Below, one piece after another: positions 35,785 to 44,232 of a stretch of DNA of 64,000 bases. The translations under genes and the position numbers were made by a program. The notes beneath the pieces were generated by a model, which had not been told where the DNA came from, made no database searches, and was given only the letters and a program-made list of their open reading frames with translations. The DNA lies in the NCBI RefSeq assembly GCF_020667845.1, contig NZ_JAFMPQ010000022.1, positions 28,092-92,091 of the forward strand, written 5' to 3'. Position 1 is the stretch's first letter. Each line of letters starts with the position of its first letter. Source of the DNA: Cognatishimia sp. F0-27 (lineage in GTDB: Bacteria; Pseudomonadota; Alphaproteobacteria; Rhodobacterales; Rhodobacteraceae).

Positions 35785-36395
35785 TGGACGAGTTCCTTCT
35801 TGCGACCGGCGCGGGCGCGCTCAGCCAGAATTATGGATGAAAGCTGTTCCCTGCGCTCAGCCAGATCACGGAGCAATGCACCCTCGCGCTTGGCCAGCTT
35901 GTGGACCGAGACGATAAGGGACTGGGTCTCGAGGTCCGGCAATGGCACCTCCAGTCGTTCGAGGACGGCCTTCGGGATCATGCGCATGTTGGTACCCTGC
36001 GCCTCTGAGTCGAAGTACCGTTGCGCTTGAGGCTGGTTGATCACCCACGCGAGGTAATCCGGCAGTACCATCTCTACGTTCGGGCGTAGAATGACGAGCG
36101 GCAGGATTATCGCCACGGGCTCGGGTAGCCCGCGGCTCACGACAGCAGCGGTATTGGGCGCTCCACGCGACCTGAAGATGACCTCGCCGCCGCGTACCAT
36201 GTAGCGTTCCGGCAAGTCATCCAGCGCAAACCTGTCGAGCTGATCGACCCCGAGATCGATATCGGCTTGGACGTCGCGCATCTGAATGGCGAGGCTGCCG
36301 CCGGTTTTGGCGATCTCCATACGGCCCCTGGCGGTATAACCCGTGCTCAGGTCGCAAAGCCTGCCAAGCCGCGATTCTAGAAAACTCTGTATCAT
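35781..36395 (-). CDS. Half-length type I specificity subunit (single target-recognition domain)
   Basis: A 204-residue protein with one HsdS target-recognition domain (RYMVRGGEVIFRSRGAPNTA, NQPQAQRYFDSEAQGTNMRM) and one C-terminal coiled-coil helix (VPLPDLETQSLIVSVHKLAK). A full HsdS has two of each. Half-S proteins can dimerise to read a symmetric site or act as alternative specificity subunits. It is the first gene of the six-gene operon. I chose ATG 36395; an upstream in-frame ATG at 36425 would lie in the -35/-10 spacer. With the promoter given at 36404-36432 the message would be leaderless or nearly so. Confidence 0.85.
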   Translation of the reverse strand: MIQSFLESRLGRLCDLSTGYTARGRMEIAKTGGSLAIQMRDVQADIDLGVDQLDRFALDDLPERYMVRGGEVIFRSRGAPNTAAVVSRGLPEPVAIILPLVILRPNVEMVLPDYLAWVINQPQAQRYFDSEAQGTNMRMIPKAVLERLEVPLPDLETQSLIVSVHKLAKREGALLRDLAERREQLSSIILAERARAGRKKELVQ

Positions 36396-36403
36396 GGCTA
36401 CAG

Positions 36404-36432
36404 CAGATAAGCCGCGCCATCTCAAGAGTCAA
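36404..36432 (-). promoter_or_regulatory. Sigma-70-type promoter of the restriction operon
   Basis: On the minus strand TTGACT (36432-36427) and TTATCT (36410-36405) are separated by 16 bases. Transcription would start about at 36398-36396, only one to three bases before the ATG at 36395. Confidence 0.55.
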
Positions 36433-36441
36433 CGAGATTTC

Positions 36442-36462
36442 TGCAGTATTAGCGATACTGCA
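36442..36462. promoter_or_regulatory. 21-base perfect inverted repeat upstream of the restriction operon promoter
   Basis: TGCAGTAT and ATACTGCA flank a five-base spacer and end ten bases upstream of the -35 box, the place of an activator or restriction-control operator. On the plus strand it is followed by TTTTT and could form a terminator, but no plus-strand gene enters from the left. Confidence 0.55.
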
Positions 36463-36498
36463 TTTTTGCCTTTGGGTTGGATGTCTGTGTTTAGAGCC

Positions 36499-36927
36499 TT
36501 AGTCCGCTGGTTGGGCGCCTTCCATCGAACCCTTATCCCCCGGAAGTTCATCCGCAAACCACCGCCCCTTCTGCACTCGCTTCCCCAAGGTCTCGACAAA
36601 CCCGTCGAACCGCTCGCGGCCCTTGGCCTGTGCCGCGGCCTGCTGCTCCTGTGCGATCGGCGGAGTGATGGTGAGCCAGAAGCGGACGAAGAGCGCGAGC
36701 GTCTCGGTCGTGATCCGCTGGTCGCGTTCCAGCCGCGCGACCTGGCGGGAGAGGCGATCGAGGCGGCGCGTCAGGGCGGCCTCCTGCATGTCGGCGTGAT
36801 CGGGCGAGAGGAAGGATTCGACCGCCGCCTCGACGATTGCCGATCGGGTCACGCGTTTCCGGTCGGCGATGTCGTTGATCCGGCCGATCAACTCGGCTGG
36901 TAGGGAGAGGTTGAGACGGTCGCGCAT
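36499..36927 (-). CDS. Ribbon-helix-helix (CopG-like) protein upstream of the trb block
   Basis: A 142-residue protein with an N-terminal ribbon-helix-helix fold (MRDRLNLSLPAELIGRINDI, then RKRVTRSAIVEAAVESFLS), a coiled-coil middle (RRLDRLSRQVARLERDQR) and a hydrophobic stretch LALFVRFWLTITPP. In this class of element the gene normally sits between traG and trbB, and here it follows traG by ten bases. Roles considered are repression of the transfer operon or oriT accessory binding with the relaxase; the sequence does not decide. Confidence 0.82.
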   Translation of the reverse strand: MRDRLNLSLPAELIGRINDIADRKRVTRSAIVEAAVESFLSPDHADMQEAALTRRLDRLSRQVARLERDQRITTETLALFVRFWLTITPPIAQEQQAAAQAKGRERFDGFVETLGKRVQKGRWFADELPGDKGSMEGAQPAD

Positions 36928-36937
36928 AGGTCAGTCC

Positions 36938-38926
36938 TCAGAGATCGATGCCATCGTTGCGGTCCATCGAAGCCTGTCGGGCCACCTGGCCCATCTGCTT
37001 GCGCAGGGCCTGCCGTTGTCGTGCGGTCTCCTCCGCTTCGTCGTCGAGCATCATCTCGAACTCGCGCGCCGGTTCGGCCGTCTTTTCCGGGGCTGCGGCC
37101 AAATGCTCAGCCAAGTCGGGTTCCCGACGCAGGCCTGCATTCGCTTCGTCCGCATTGGTCGAAGCTTTCGAGGATCCCACTGGCGTATCGGCTTTGATGG
37201 CCGGAAGCGATGACCATGGATCATCCTGCAGGACCGGATCTCCTTTCCGCGCTTCTGGCGGCGGCTCTACGCGATCGACGAACCGTCTGTCCTCGAAGTA
37301 CCGTGCTTTCTTCGCGCGGATCGGCGGCGATCCTGCGACCATGACGATTTCGTCGTCGGGCGGGAGCTGCATGATCTCGCCCGGCGTCAGCAGCTGGCGC
37401 GCGGTCTCGGAGCGCGAGACCATGAGGTGACCTAGCCAGGGCGCCAACCGGTGGCCGGCGTAGTTCCTCATCGCCTTCATCTCGGTCGCCGTGCCGAGCG
37501 CATCCGACACGCGTTTGGCGGTGCGTTCATCATTGGTCGCGAAGCTCACCCGGACGTGGCAATTGTCGAGGATGGCGTTGTTCTGGCCATAGGCCTTCTC
37601 GATCTGATTGAGCGACTGGGCGATCAGGAAGCTCTTGATCCCGTAGCCCGCCATGAAGGCCAGTGCGCTTTCGAAGAAGTCGAGCCGCCCGAGTGCGGGG
37701 AATTCGTCGAGCATCATTAGCACGCGATGACGACGGCGCGTGTCCTTCAAATCCTCGGTCAGACGTCGACCGATCTGGTTCAGCACAAGCCGGATCAGCG
37801 GCTTGGTGCGGGAGATGTCCGAGGGCGGCACGACGAGGTAGAGGGTCGTCGGCTGGTCCGCGCCTATGAGATCGTCGATCCGCCAGTCGCAGCGCCGGGT
37901 CACATGTGCGACTACGGGATCGCGGTAGAGGCCAAGGAAGGACATGGCCGTCGACAGAACGCCCGAGCGTTCGTTGTCGGACTTGTTCAGAAGCTCCCGC
38001 GCGGTCGAGGCAATGACCGGATGCGGGCCGGCGTCTCCCAGATGACGCGCCGCCATCATCGCTTCGAGGGTCTGCTCGATCGGACGGCGCGGATCGGACA
38101 GGAATGCGGCAACGCCGGCCAGGGTCTTGTCGGGTTCGGCGTAGAGCACATGCAGGATCGCGCCGACCAGCAGCGAGTGCGAGGTCTTTTCCCAATGGTT
38201 GCGTTTCTCGAGGGAGCCTTCGGGATCGACGAGCACGTCGGCCACGTTCTGGACATCGCGCACCTCCCACTCTCCCCGGCGGACTTCGAGCAAGGGGTTG
38301 TAGGCGGCAGAGGTCATGCTTGTCGGATCGAAACGCAGCACCCGGCCATGGCGCGCACGAAACCCGGCGGTCAGGTCCCAGTTCTCGCCCTTGATGTCGT
38401 GGACAATGGCGGAGCCCGGCCAGGTCAGCAGCGACGGGACCACGAGGCCCACACCCTTGCCCGACCGGGTGGGCGCAAAGCAGAGGACATGCTCCGGCCC
38501 GTCGTGGCGCAGGTAATCCTGATCCAGCCTGCCGAGCACGACACCATCGGACCCCAGCAGCCCGGCGGCCTCGACCTCGGCCCTGTTCGCCCAGCGGGCC
38601 GAGCCATAGGTATCAACGTCTGCGGCTTCGCGCGCCCGGATCACCGACATGGTGATGGCCACGGCGATGGAGATGAAACCGCCCGAGGCCGCGATCGCGC
38701 CGCCCTCCCAGAACACCGTGCGCGCATAGGCATCGTAGAAGTACCACCACCAGAAGAAGGCAGGCGGCGGGTAGATCGGCATGCCGAAGGCCTCGAACCA
38801 CGGGCTGCCCAGCTGCGCCTGAAACCCCAGCCGCCAGGCCACCCATTGCGTTGCGCCCCAGGTCGTCGTGAGCACGATCAGAAAGACGGCGAGGATCTGG
38901 CCCCAGAGGATTTTCGTGGCGGTCAT
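36938..38926 (-). CDS. traG: TraG/VirD4-type coupling protein
   Basis: A 662-residue hexameric ATPase that brings the relaxase-DNA complex to the T4SS. Two N-terminal membrane helices lie at residues about 8-28 and 80-95, Walker A TRSGKG at 153-158 and Walker B VLMMLDEF at 403-408. Characteristic segments include VHDIKGENWDLTAGFR and FLIAQSLNQIEKAYG. Start ATG 38926 follows AAAGGA; the longer frame reads into the relaxase gene. The C-terminal 90 residues are acidic and variable. It lies between the relaxase and RHH genes. Confidence 0.95.
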   Translation of the reverse strand: MTATKILWGQILAVFLIVLTTTWGATQWVAWRLGFQAQLGSPWFEAFGMPIYPPPAFFWWWYFYDAYARTVFWEGGAIAASGGFISIAVAITMSVIRAREAADVDTYGSARWANRAEVEAAGLLGSDGVVLGRLDQDYLRHDGPEHVLCFAPTRSGKGVGLVVPSLLTWPGSAIVHDIKGENWDLTAGFRARHGRVLRFDPTSMTSAAYNPLLEVRRGEWEVRDVQNVADVLVDPEGSLEKRNHWEKTSHSLLVGAILHVLYAEPDKTLAGVAAFLSDPRRPIEQTLEAMMAARHLGDAGPHPVIASTARELLNKSDNERSGVLSTAMSFLGLYRDPVVAHVTRRCDWRIDDLIGADQPTTLYLVVPPSDISRTKPLIRLVLNQIGRRLTEDLKDTRRRHRVLMMLDEFPALGRLDFFESALAFMAGYGIKSFLIAQSLNQIEKAYGQNNAILDNCHVRVSFATNDERTAKRVSDALGTATEMKAMRNYAGHRLAPWLGHLMVSRSETARQLLTPGEIMQLPPDDEIVMVAGSPPIRAKKARYFEDRRFVDRVEPPPEARKGDPVLQDDPWSSLPAIKADTPVGSSKASTNADEANAGLRREPDLAEHLAAAPEKTAEPAREFEMMLDDEAEETARQRQALRKQMGQVARQASMDRNDGIDL

Positions 38927-38942
38927 GGTCAGTGTCCTTTCG

Positions 38943-40709
38943 TCAGATGCCGAGCCCGCGCTTGCGCCCAAGGCTCCAGTCGATCCCGCCGCCGCCGCGC
39001 ACGATCCCTGTGATGTGGTGGCCAAGGCGGGGCTCGATCTCGCGGGACCAGGGGACGAGCTGGAAACTGCGCCCGCCGTCAGGGCCGATACCCTCGATCA
39101 TCGCGTAGCGGCCGGAGGACAGACGGAGCTGCCGGGTGTAGGTGCCGGACACATGCTCACCGGACTTTGCCGGACGATGTGGCAAGCCTGTCTCGGTCTC
39201 GAGGGTCTTGCCGACAGCATCGAGCTCGCGCTGCCGCAGGGTCGCGAGGAGATTGCGCTGGAAGATGATCCGCTGTCCCTGCCTTCGGGCCAGCCCTTCG
39301 TCCGCGAGATGTTCGGCACGGGCATCGAGCGCCTCCCGGACTTCCGCCCCGAACCCGCCCATCGCAAGCGGCATGCGGGAACGTTCGACCAGACGGTGAT
39401 CGAGCCAGGTCGCGCCGGGCGCGGTGATCTGGCCTTGCAGGTCGAGATCGGACCGGTTGGCCAGGACAAGCGTCGGGCGCGGATCGTCCGGACCACCAAA
39501 GCGACGGACCTCAACGATGCCGCCGGGCGCGGGTGCCTGGTCGAAGACGTCCAGACCGCGATAGCGGACATGATGCGCGCGGCCATCCGTCCCGTCGATC
39601 ACGGCATAGGCGGTGCCGGACTGTTCGTCATGCAAGCCCGTCTCGACCAGCCTCCCGATGATCGGGTCCCCTGGCGTGCCCACGTCGATGGCGAAATCGG
39701 AGAAGCCGCGGTCCTGCCCCCGCTCGGCGAAGACGCGGTGCATCGTCTTGATGATATCGCCGCGCTCGCCCAGGTCGCGGAGCGTGCGTTCCGCCTCGAG
39801 CCCGAGCATCCATTCACCAGGGCGGCCTTCCGAGGCCAGGCCGAGTTTCCGTAGATGCTGCAAGCGGCCGATCATCAGCCGGCGGATTTGCGGGTCCGCG
39901 GGTCCGGGTGCTGGGGGGCGCAGGTCGAGCATACCGAGATCGTCGGCGTGATAGCGCAGCTCCCGGTCGAGGCGCGTCCAGCGTTCTGCCGTGACCTCCT
40001 TTTCGAGCGCATGCCGGATTTCGTGCTCCGGCTTTGGGCCGAGCTCCAGCGTAACGAGTTCCTCGGCGCGGGACCGCAGCCCGCTGCTGATGTAGTCGCG
40101 CGCGATCACGAGATCGCCGCCACGATCATCCATGCCACGGACGATCAGATGCACATGCGGATTGTCGGTGTTCCAGTGATCGACCGCGACCCAGTCAAGC
40201 CGCGTGCCGAGATCGGCTTCCATCCGCCGCGCGAGATCGCGGGTGAACCCGCGCAGGTCCTCCATCTCTGCGGCATCCTCGGGCGAGATGATGAAGCGGA
40301 AATGGTGCCGGTCGTCCTCGCATCTTGCCGCGAAGTCGGAACCGTCCAGACCGTCGGTCTCGGCATCGAAGAGTAGGCCCTTCTCCCCATCCTTGCCGAC
40401 GCCGTCACGGCGGAGATAGGCGAGATGGGTCGAGAGAGGTGCCGCACGGTAGGCCCGGCCCTTGTGGCGGGCGATGCGGGCTTTGACGACAACGCGGCGC
40501 GCGGGCGAGAACAGTCGGCTGCGCCCGAACCGGCCATGGCCGCGCCCGAAGGTCGAGCGCCCTGGCCGACCCGGACTGCGAGACGGCCCGGTGTGCCCGG
40601 CTTTCTGAGCCGCACGCAGCACCTGGTCCACGAAGCTTTTGGAACGCGGCGTTCGGGTGCTCCGGGGCTTGCCCGGTCGGATCCGGAAATCTCGCTCGGT
40701 CTCGGTCAT
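38943..40709 (-). CDS. VirD2-like relaxase/mobilisation nuclease (DUF3363)
   Basis: A 588-residue relaxase of the VirD2-like group with the DUF3363 C-terminal domain. The basic N-terminus (residues 1-100) precedes the HUH-type motif NPHVHLIVRGMDDRGGD near 210, whose histidines bind the metal; candidate nucleophilic tyrosines lie in the earlier KGRAYRAAPL and HLAYLRRDG segments. It nicks the element at oriT and pilots the strand through TraG. I chose ATG 40709 (MTETERDFRIRPGKPRS); the frame continues upstream into a region with a separate small reading frame. Confidence 0.93.
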   Translation of the reverse strand: MTETERDFRIRPGKPRSTRTPRSKSFVDQVLRAAQKAGHTGPSRSPGRPGRSTFGRGHGRFGRSRLFSPARRVVVKARIARHKGRAYRAAPLSTHLAYLRRDGVGKDGEKGLLFDAETDGLDGSDFAARCEDDRHHFRFIISPEDAAEMEDLRGFTRDLARRMEADLGTRLDWVAVDHWNTDNPHVHLIVRGMDDRGGDLVIARDYISSGLRSRAEELVTLELGPKPEHEIRHALEKEVTAERWTRLDRELRYHADDLGMLDLRPPAPGPADPQIRRLMIGRLQHLRKLGLASEGRPGEWMLGLEAERTLRDLGERGDIIKTMHRVFAERGQDRGFSDFAIDVGTPGDPIIGRLVETGLHDEQSGTAYAVIDGTDGRAHHVRYRGLDVFDQAPAPGGIVEVRRFGGPDDPRPTLVLANRSDLDLQGQITAPGATWLDHRLVERSRMPLAMGGFGAEVREALDARAEHLADEGLARRQGQRIIFQRNLLATLRQRELDAVGKTLETETGLPHRPAKSGEHVSGTYTRQLRLSSGRYAMIEGIGPDGGRSFQLVPWSREIEPRLGHHITGIVRGGGGIDWSLGRKRGLGI

Positions 40710-40960
40710 GCGCCGGACCATCCGAGGCTCGAAACGCTCCTGTGCATGCCGAAGCATTGAAATCGCTGGGAAAATCCTCGAAACCTGCACACGACCGAAT
40801 GCCATGCACACGAAAAGGCCAGTCCCTTCAGGGAGTTGCGGCATTCGTGGCAGGCGCTTTTATCTCGCCCTTTTCCCTTCCCGCCCGTTGCCCGAGCGTG
40901 CCCTTCCGCCGCGTTTGCGACACGGCCCTCCAGAGCCTGCAAAACCGCGATTCCGCTCAT
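40706..40960 (-). CDS. Possible 84-residue protein between transglycosylase and relaxase genes
   Basis: The start overlaps the transglycosylase stop by ATGA and the stop overlaps the relaxase start by ATGA, so this frame fills the gap exactly as a coupled gene would. The product is basic, with four cysteines (SACHECRNSL, FSCAWHSVVC, FQCFGM) and no recognised domain. It could be a small relaxase accessory factor or a chance frame across the oriT region. Only the double overlap supports it. Confidence 0.4.
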   Translation of the reverse strand: MSGIAVLQALEGRVANAAEGHARATGGKGKGRDKSACHECRNSLKGLAFSCAWHSVVCRFRGFSQRFQCFGMHRSVSSLGWSGA

Positions 40961-41700
40961 GGCCGTGTCTCCACGCCAGGCCGGACAACGAAAATGGCGC
41001 GATTGGGGGCGACTGGACCCGTTTCACGGGCCGGTCGACCTGCATCCGGGCTGCCGCCATTCTGCAGTGGATGCGCCGCCGATCTGTCGGTGAAGAGGGA
41101 CGCCTCGCGCCAATCGGCGACGGTTGCGCGGCTCGGGAGCGGTGCCGTGCCATCCAAGCGCGGAGCCAGCATCGCGACATAGGCGCGGGTCTCGGCGGGA
41201 AGCCGACGGCCTTCCGAGAGGTATGCGTCATACCGGCCCGGCCCCGCATTGTATGCGGCGAGCATGCCACCGACGGTGCCATAGCGATCGAGCATTGCGC
41301 GCAGATAGGCCGTGCCCGCGATGATGTTATCGCGCGGATCGAAAGGATCAGCGCCGAGACCATGGTCCTCCCGCAAGACGCTCCATGTTCCGGGCATGAC
41401 CTGCATCAGTCCCATGGCCCCGGCATGGCTGACCGCACGCGGATCGCCCGCGCTTTCGGCCTGCATCACGGCGCGGATCCAGTGTTCCGGGATCACGAAG
41501 CGCGCGGAGGCTTCGGCAATTGCGGCTGAATGGGGATCGCGGGCCGGATCGCGGATGACGACCGGGATTTCGGCGAGCGCCTGACTGTAGATCGGCGTTG
41601 TCACGGCAAGGCCGGAAAGAAGGAAGGCAGCCCAGATTTGCGCGATGCAGGGTCGCTCAACCGTGATCCGGCCGTTGCGTTTGAGGAAGATCGGCGGCAT
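40957..41700 (-). CDS. Periplasmic lytic transglycosylase (VirB1-like)
   Basis: A 247-residue secreted SLT-family muramidase. A signal-like hydrophobic stretch (IWAAFLLSGLAVTTPIYSQA) comes first. The catalytic glutamate is in VMQAESAGDPRAVSHAGAMG near residue 80, followed by GLMQVMPGTW and LAAYNAGPGRYD motifs. It opens the peptidoglycan so that the mating channel can cross the envelope. The gene lies in the relaxase/traF cluster rather than the trb block, as usual in these elements. Confidence 0.92.
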   Translation of the reverse strand: MPPIFLKRNGRITVERPCIAQIWAAFLLSGLAVTTPIYSQALAEIPVVIRDPARDPHSAAIAEASARFVIPEHWIRAVMQAESAGDPRAVSHAGAMGLMQVMPGTWSVLREDHGLGADPFDPRDNIIAGTAYLRAMLDRYGTVGGMLAAYNAGPGRYDAYLSEGRRLPAETRAYVAMLAPRLDGTAPLPSRATVADWREASLFTDRSAAHPLQNGGSPDAGRPARETGPVAPNRAIFVVRPGVETRP

Positions 41701-41703
41701 CGC

Positions 41704-42039
41704 TCACCCTGCCCCATTGCGCTTCGGCGGACGGGTCCACTGCAGCGACCAGACAGAACTTTCGCCGTTGCGGAAGAGGTTGGCGCGGATGGGCTGCGCC
41801 AGCATCGGTTCATCGATCAGCACCGAGAAATACTCGCCGGCCTTCTCCCCGGTGCGCGCCCAGGCCGCGCCGATTTCACGAGCAAGGTCGCCATCTCCGT
41901 GAAAAAGACGGTAGTCGGGTGCGTTCTCGGCCTCGGTCGGCTCGACCTTGCTCAGGGTGATCTCGAGGTCGAGTGTGAGCGTTCGGATATACCCGGCAAA
42001 GCCGGATTTCGTGCGGGTGAATTCACCGATCTGGGGCAT
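41704..42039 (-). CDS. DUF736 family protein
   Basis: A 111-residue beta-rich protein, MPQIGEFTRTKSGFAGYIRT at its start and the family end SVWSLQWTRPPKRNG. DUF736 proteins are near-universal markers of this class of alphaproteobacterial conjugative element; their role is unknown. The ATG at 42039 follows AAAGGAGG at ideal distance; the longer frame to 42105 is a traF overlap. It ends three bases before the transglycosylase start. Confidence 0.9.
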   Translation of the reverse strand: MPQIGEFTRTKSGFAGYIRTLTLDLEITLSKVEPTEAENAPDYRLFHGDGDLAREIGAAWARTGEKAGEYFSVLIDEPMLAQPIRANLFRNGESSVWSLQWTRPPKRNGAG

Positions 42040-42613
42040 GGCGTGCCTCCTTTCTGTCGCGGTGTGGTGTGGAAACCGGATGCGCCGACTCGGCGGTAAT
42101 GGCATCGTCGACGGTCCAAAGCGGTGTCAGTCGGGCAGTGATCGCGGTGCGCGGCAAGGGCCCGAAATACCGCCCGTCCAGGCTGTCCGGCGCATCCGGG
42201 TTCATGAGAAAGACTTCGCCAGCTCCAAGTCGATGACAGCCCCGCCATACGGGCAAATCGCGGCCGTGGCGGTCCTGCGCATGGGCGTAGCCGAGACGCC
42301 GATGATCGACCGTGATCCTGTCGCCCGAGCGGCAGACCAACACCCCTTCGAGCGCCACGACATGCTTGAGCAGCGGCACGCCGCGCGGAATGTATCCGCG
42401 CGCATCGAGGTAGTCCGAAAGCGCCGGTGGTGGCTGAACGGCCACCAAGTCGCCGATGACCATTTGGTCAACCGGGTGCAGCCGATAGAGCCCGATTGGA
42501 ACGCTCGCGCTGGCATTCCACAGCACGCGCGGCGACCATGTGCCAACTGCAGGTAGCACGATCAGGGTGACCGACAGGGCCGTCGCCGAGATGATGGTGC
42601 GCCGCGCTTTCAT
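42023..42613 (-). CDS. traF: TraF-like S26 signal peptidase
   Basis: A 196-residue membrane-anchored serine protease. One N-terminal helix (IISATALSVTLIVLPAVGTW) precedes the catalytic serine motif SASVPIGLYRL near residue 40 and the lysine motif PLLKHVVALEGVLV near 85. In RP4, TraF processes and cyclises the TrbC pilin, and TrbC is present here. The start overlaps the DUF2840 stop and the stop overlaps the DUF736 gene by 17 bases. Confidence 0.9.
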   Translation of the reverse strand: MKARRTIISATALSVTLIVLPAVGTWSPRVLWNASASVPIGLYRLHPVDQMVIGDLVAVQPPPALSDYLDARGYIPRGVPLLKHVVALEGVLVCRSGDRITVDHRRLGYAHAQDRHGRDLPVWRGCHRLGAGEVFLMNPDAPDSLDGRYFGPLPRTAITARLTPLWTVDDAITAESAHPVSTPHRDRKEARHAPDR

Positions 42614-43128
42614 AGCCCAAGGCTCCGCCGCTTGAACCAAGCCCGGTGCTGAAGACACGTATAGGTGTGGGCCGGTTGTGCGGTGGTCAGGCGATTGTGC
42701 AGGTGTCGCCAGTAGTCCGGCGAGGCATCTGCCGGGTCGATCCCGAGCGCCTCGATCGCGTCGATCGCCTGCAACACGCGTTCGACCTTGGGCCAGCCGT
42801 GGGTGGAGAGCAGCAAAGTCCCTCCGGGCCGCAGATAGGGCAGCGTTTGCATCGGCGTTCCGGGCGTTGCAACCTGCAGGATGTCGAAGCGCGAGAGGAC
42901 CGTGCCATAGGCATTGGCGGCCCAGCGATTGACCCCGAAGATAGTGCCCGGTGCGAAGCCGAAGCGGCGCCGGTGATGATCAATGCGCTCTTCGCTGACT
43001 GGATGGCCGAACCGAATCCACTGTTCGATCTGGCCCTCATTCCAGGTCAACTCGACGAAGGTCAGGTCGCCTTCGCAACCGATATTCTGTGCACCAACCT
43101 GGCGCGGTTCCGAGCGGATCGAGCTCAT
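42610..43128 (-). CDS. DUF2840 family protein
   Basis: A 172-residue protein with the family segments LTWNEGQIEQWIRFGHP and FGVNRWAANAYGTVLSRFDI, found almost only between repA-like and traF genes in these elements. The middle (TLPYLRPGGTLLLSTHGWPKV) looks like an alpha/beta core, but no catalytic motif is evident. Function unknown; a conjugation or stability role is inferred from strict gene order. It overlaps both neighbours by four bases. Confidence 0.85.
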   Translation of the reverse strand: MSSIRSEPRQVGAQNIGCEGDLTFVELTWNEGQIEQWIRFGHPVSEERIDHHRRRFGFAPGTIFGVNRWAANAYGTVLSRFDILQVATPGTPMQTLPYLRPGGTLLLSTHGWPKVERVLQAIDAIEALGIDPADASPDYWRHLHNRLTTAQPAHTYTCLQHRAWFKRRSLGL

Positions 43129-44213
43129 GTCGTCGCCCTCCTCGACGTGCCGAGAGGTCGCTCGGGTTTGTTATTCCGAAGGTGCGTTTCGAGGGATAGA
43201 GCGCGTCCGATTTCGGGCCTGTCCCCAGTGGGGGTACCGCAACAAGAGTTAGATTCTGAGTTAGAATTTAAGTTACGGCCCCGAATTCTGTCGTCTTTTG
43301 AGATGGATGGAACCAAACCGGGTTCCTGATAGCACGAGGGTCCGGTTCCCGATGGCACGATACCCGAGGTTCCCGATGGCACGAGCCCGTCCACAGCCTG
43401 TCCACAGGGCTCGAAGGCGAGGAGTCGTCTCCCCCGAGCCTCGATCTCGAGCGCCAGGCGATAGCCCGGCAATGGCTGTCGGCGGATGATGTCCCGCAGC
43501 TCGAAGGCAAACCTCTTGTAGGGCGAGAGGCTGCCGGATTTGACGTGGAGATGTCGGAACTCGAACCGCCACCCAGCCTTTTGGCGGCCGCCATGCTTGC
43601 GAACCAGCCGATAGAGCCAGCGATCGAGGCCACCCGTCAGATCGAAATAGGCGCGGTCGATGGTCAGGATCAGCGCGTCATCGAGGACCGCGCGGTAGAA
43701 CCAGTCCGGCACGATCAGCTCGATCCCGTCGGGGCGGCCAGTGGCATCGGTCCGCTCCGTCCACTCGTTGATCCAGGAGAACCGGTGCCGGCGTCCTTCG
43801 GCGAGTTGGCGGATCGAAGTGCAGACCGTCGTCGACTGCAATCTGTCCAGCGCCGCCTTCAACCGATGATAATCGCGCGCCGAAGTGCCCCGACCAATGA
43901 AGGTGAGGATCTGGTACGGCGTCGCCGCCATGAGCCGCGACGTGCGCAACCCGGAATCGCGCGCCTCGACGATCTGGCTGGCCACCCAGATCAGGATATC
44001 GGCGTCCCAGATCGTGGCCATACCATGGTCGGCCACGGCCTCGACGCGGATTTCGACACCGCCCACCGCGAACTCGATGGGCCGCGTTCGATGGCTCTTG
44101 GACAGGGAAAAGAAGGGATAGGACATGAGGTCCTGCGCGTCCCGTGCGGCGAACTCGCCCGGGAGGGCGTGGAACAGATCGAGCTGGCCGCGTTCTGATG
44201 CATTGCGGGACAT
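43125..44213 (-). CDS. RepA-like replication initiator protein
   Basis: A 362-residue protein of the replication initiator protein A family: RNASERGQLDLFHALPGEF at the N-terminus, DLMSYPFFSLSKSHRT, then the winged-helix region MAATPYQILTFIGRGTSARD and the C-terminal LYRLVRKHGGRQKAGWRFEF. Such proteins start replication of plasmids and probably allow transient autonomous replication of excised elements. ATG 44213 follows the HTH gene after 19 bases. The last 50 residues are low-complexity and repeat IVPSGT-like units. Confidence 0.86.
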   Translation of the reverse strand: MSRNASERGQLDLFHALPGEFAARDAQDLMSYPFFSLSKSHRTRPIEFAVGGVEIRVEAVADHGMATIWDADILIWVASQIVEARDSGLRTSRLMAATPYQILTFIGRGTSARDYHRLKAALDRLQSTTVCTSIRQLAEGRRHRFSWINEWTERTDATGRPDGIELIVPDWFYRAVLDDALILTIDRAYFDLTGGLDRWLYRLVRKHGGRQKAGWRFEFRHLHVKSGSLSPYKRFAFELRDIIRRQPLPGYRLALEIEARGRRLLAFEPCGQAVDGLVPSGTSGIVPSGTGPSCYQEPGLVPSISKDDRIRGRNLNSNSESNSCCGTPTGDRPEIGRALSLETHLRNNKPERPLGTSRRATT

Positions 44214-44232
44214 CGGCGAAGCCTCGACCGGA

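Noticed and set aside
40710..40956. Explicit oriT nick site upstream of the relaxase
   Set aside because: The position is right, but I found neither a convincing inverted repeat nor a known nick motif, so no site is annotated.
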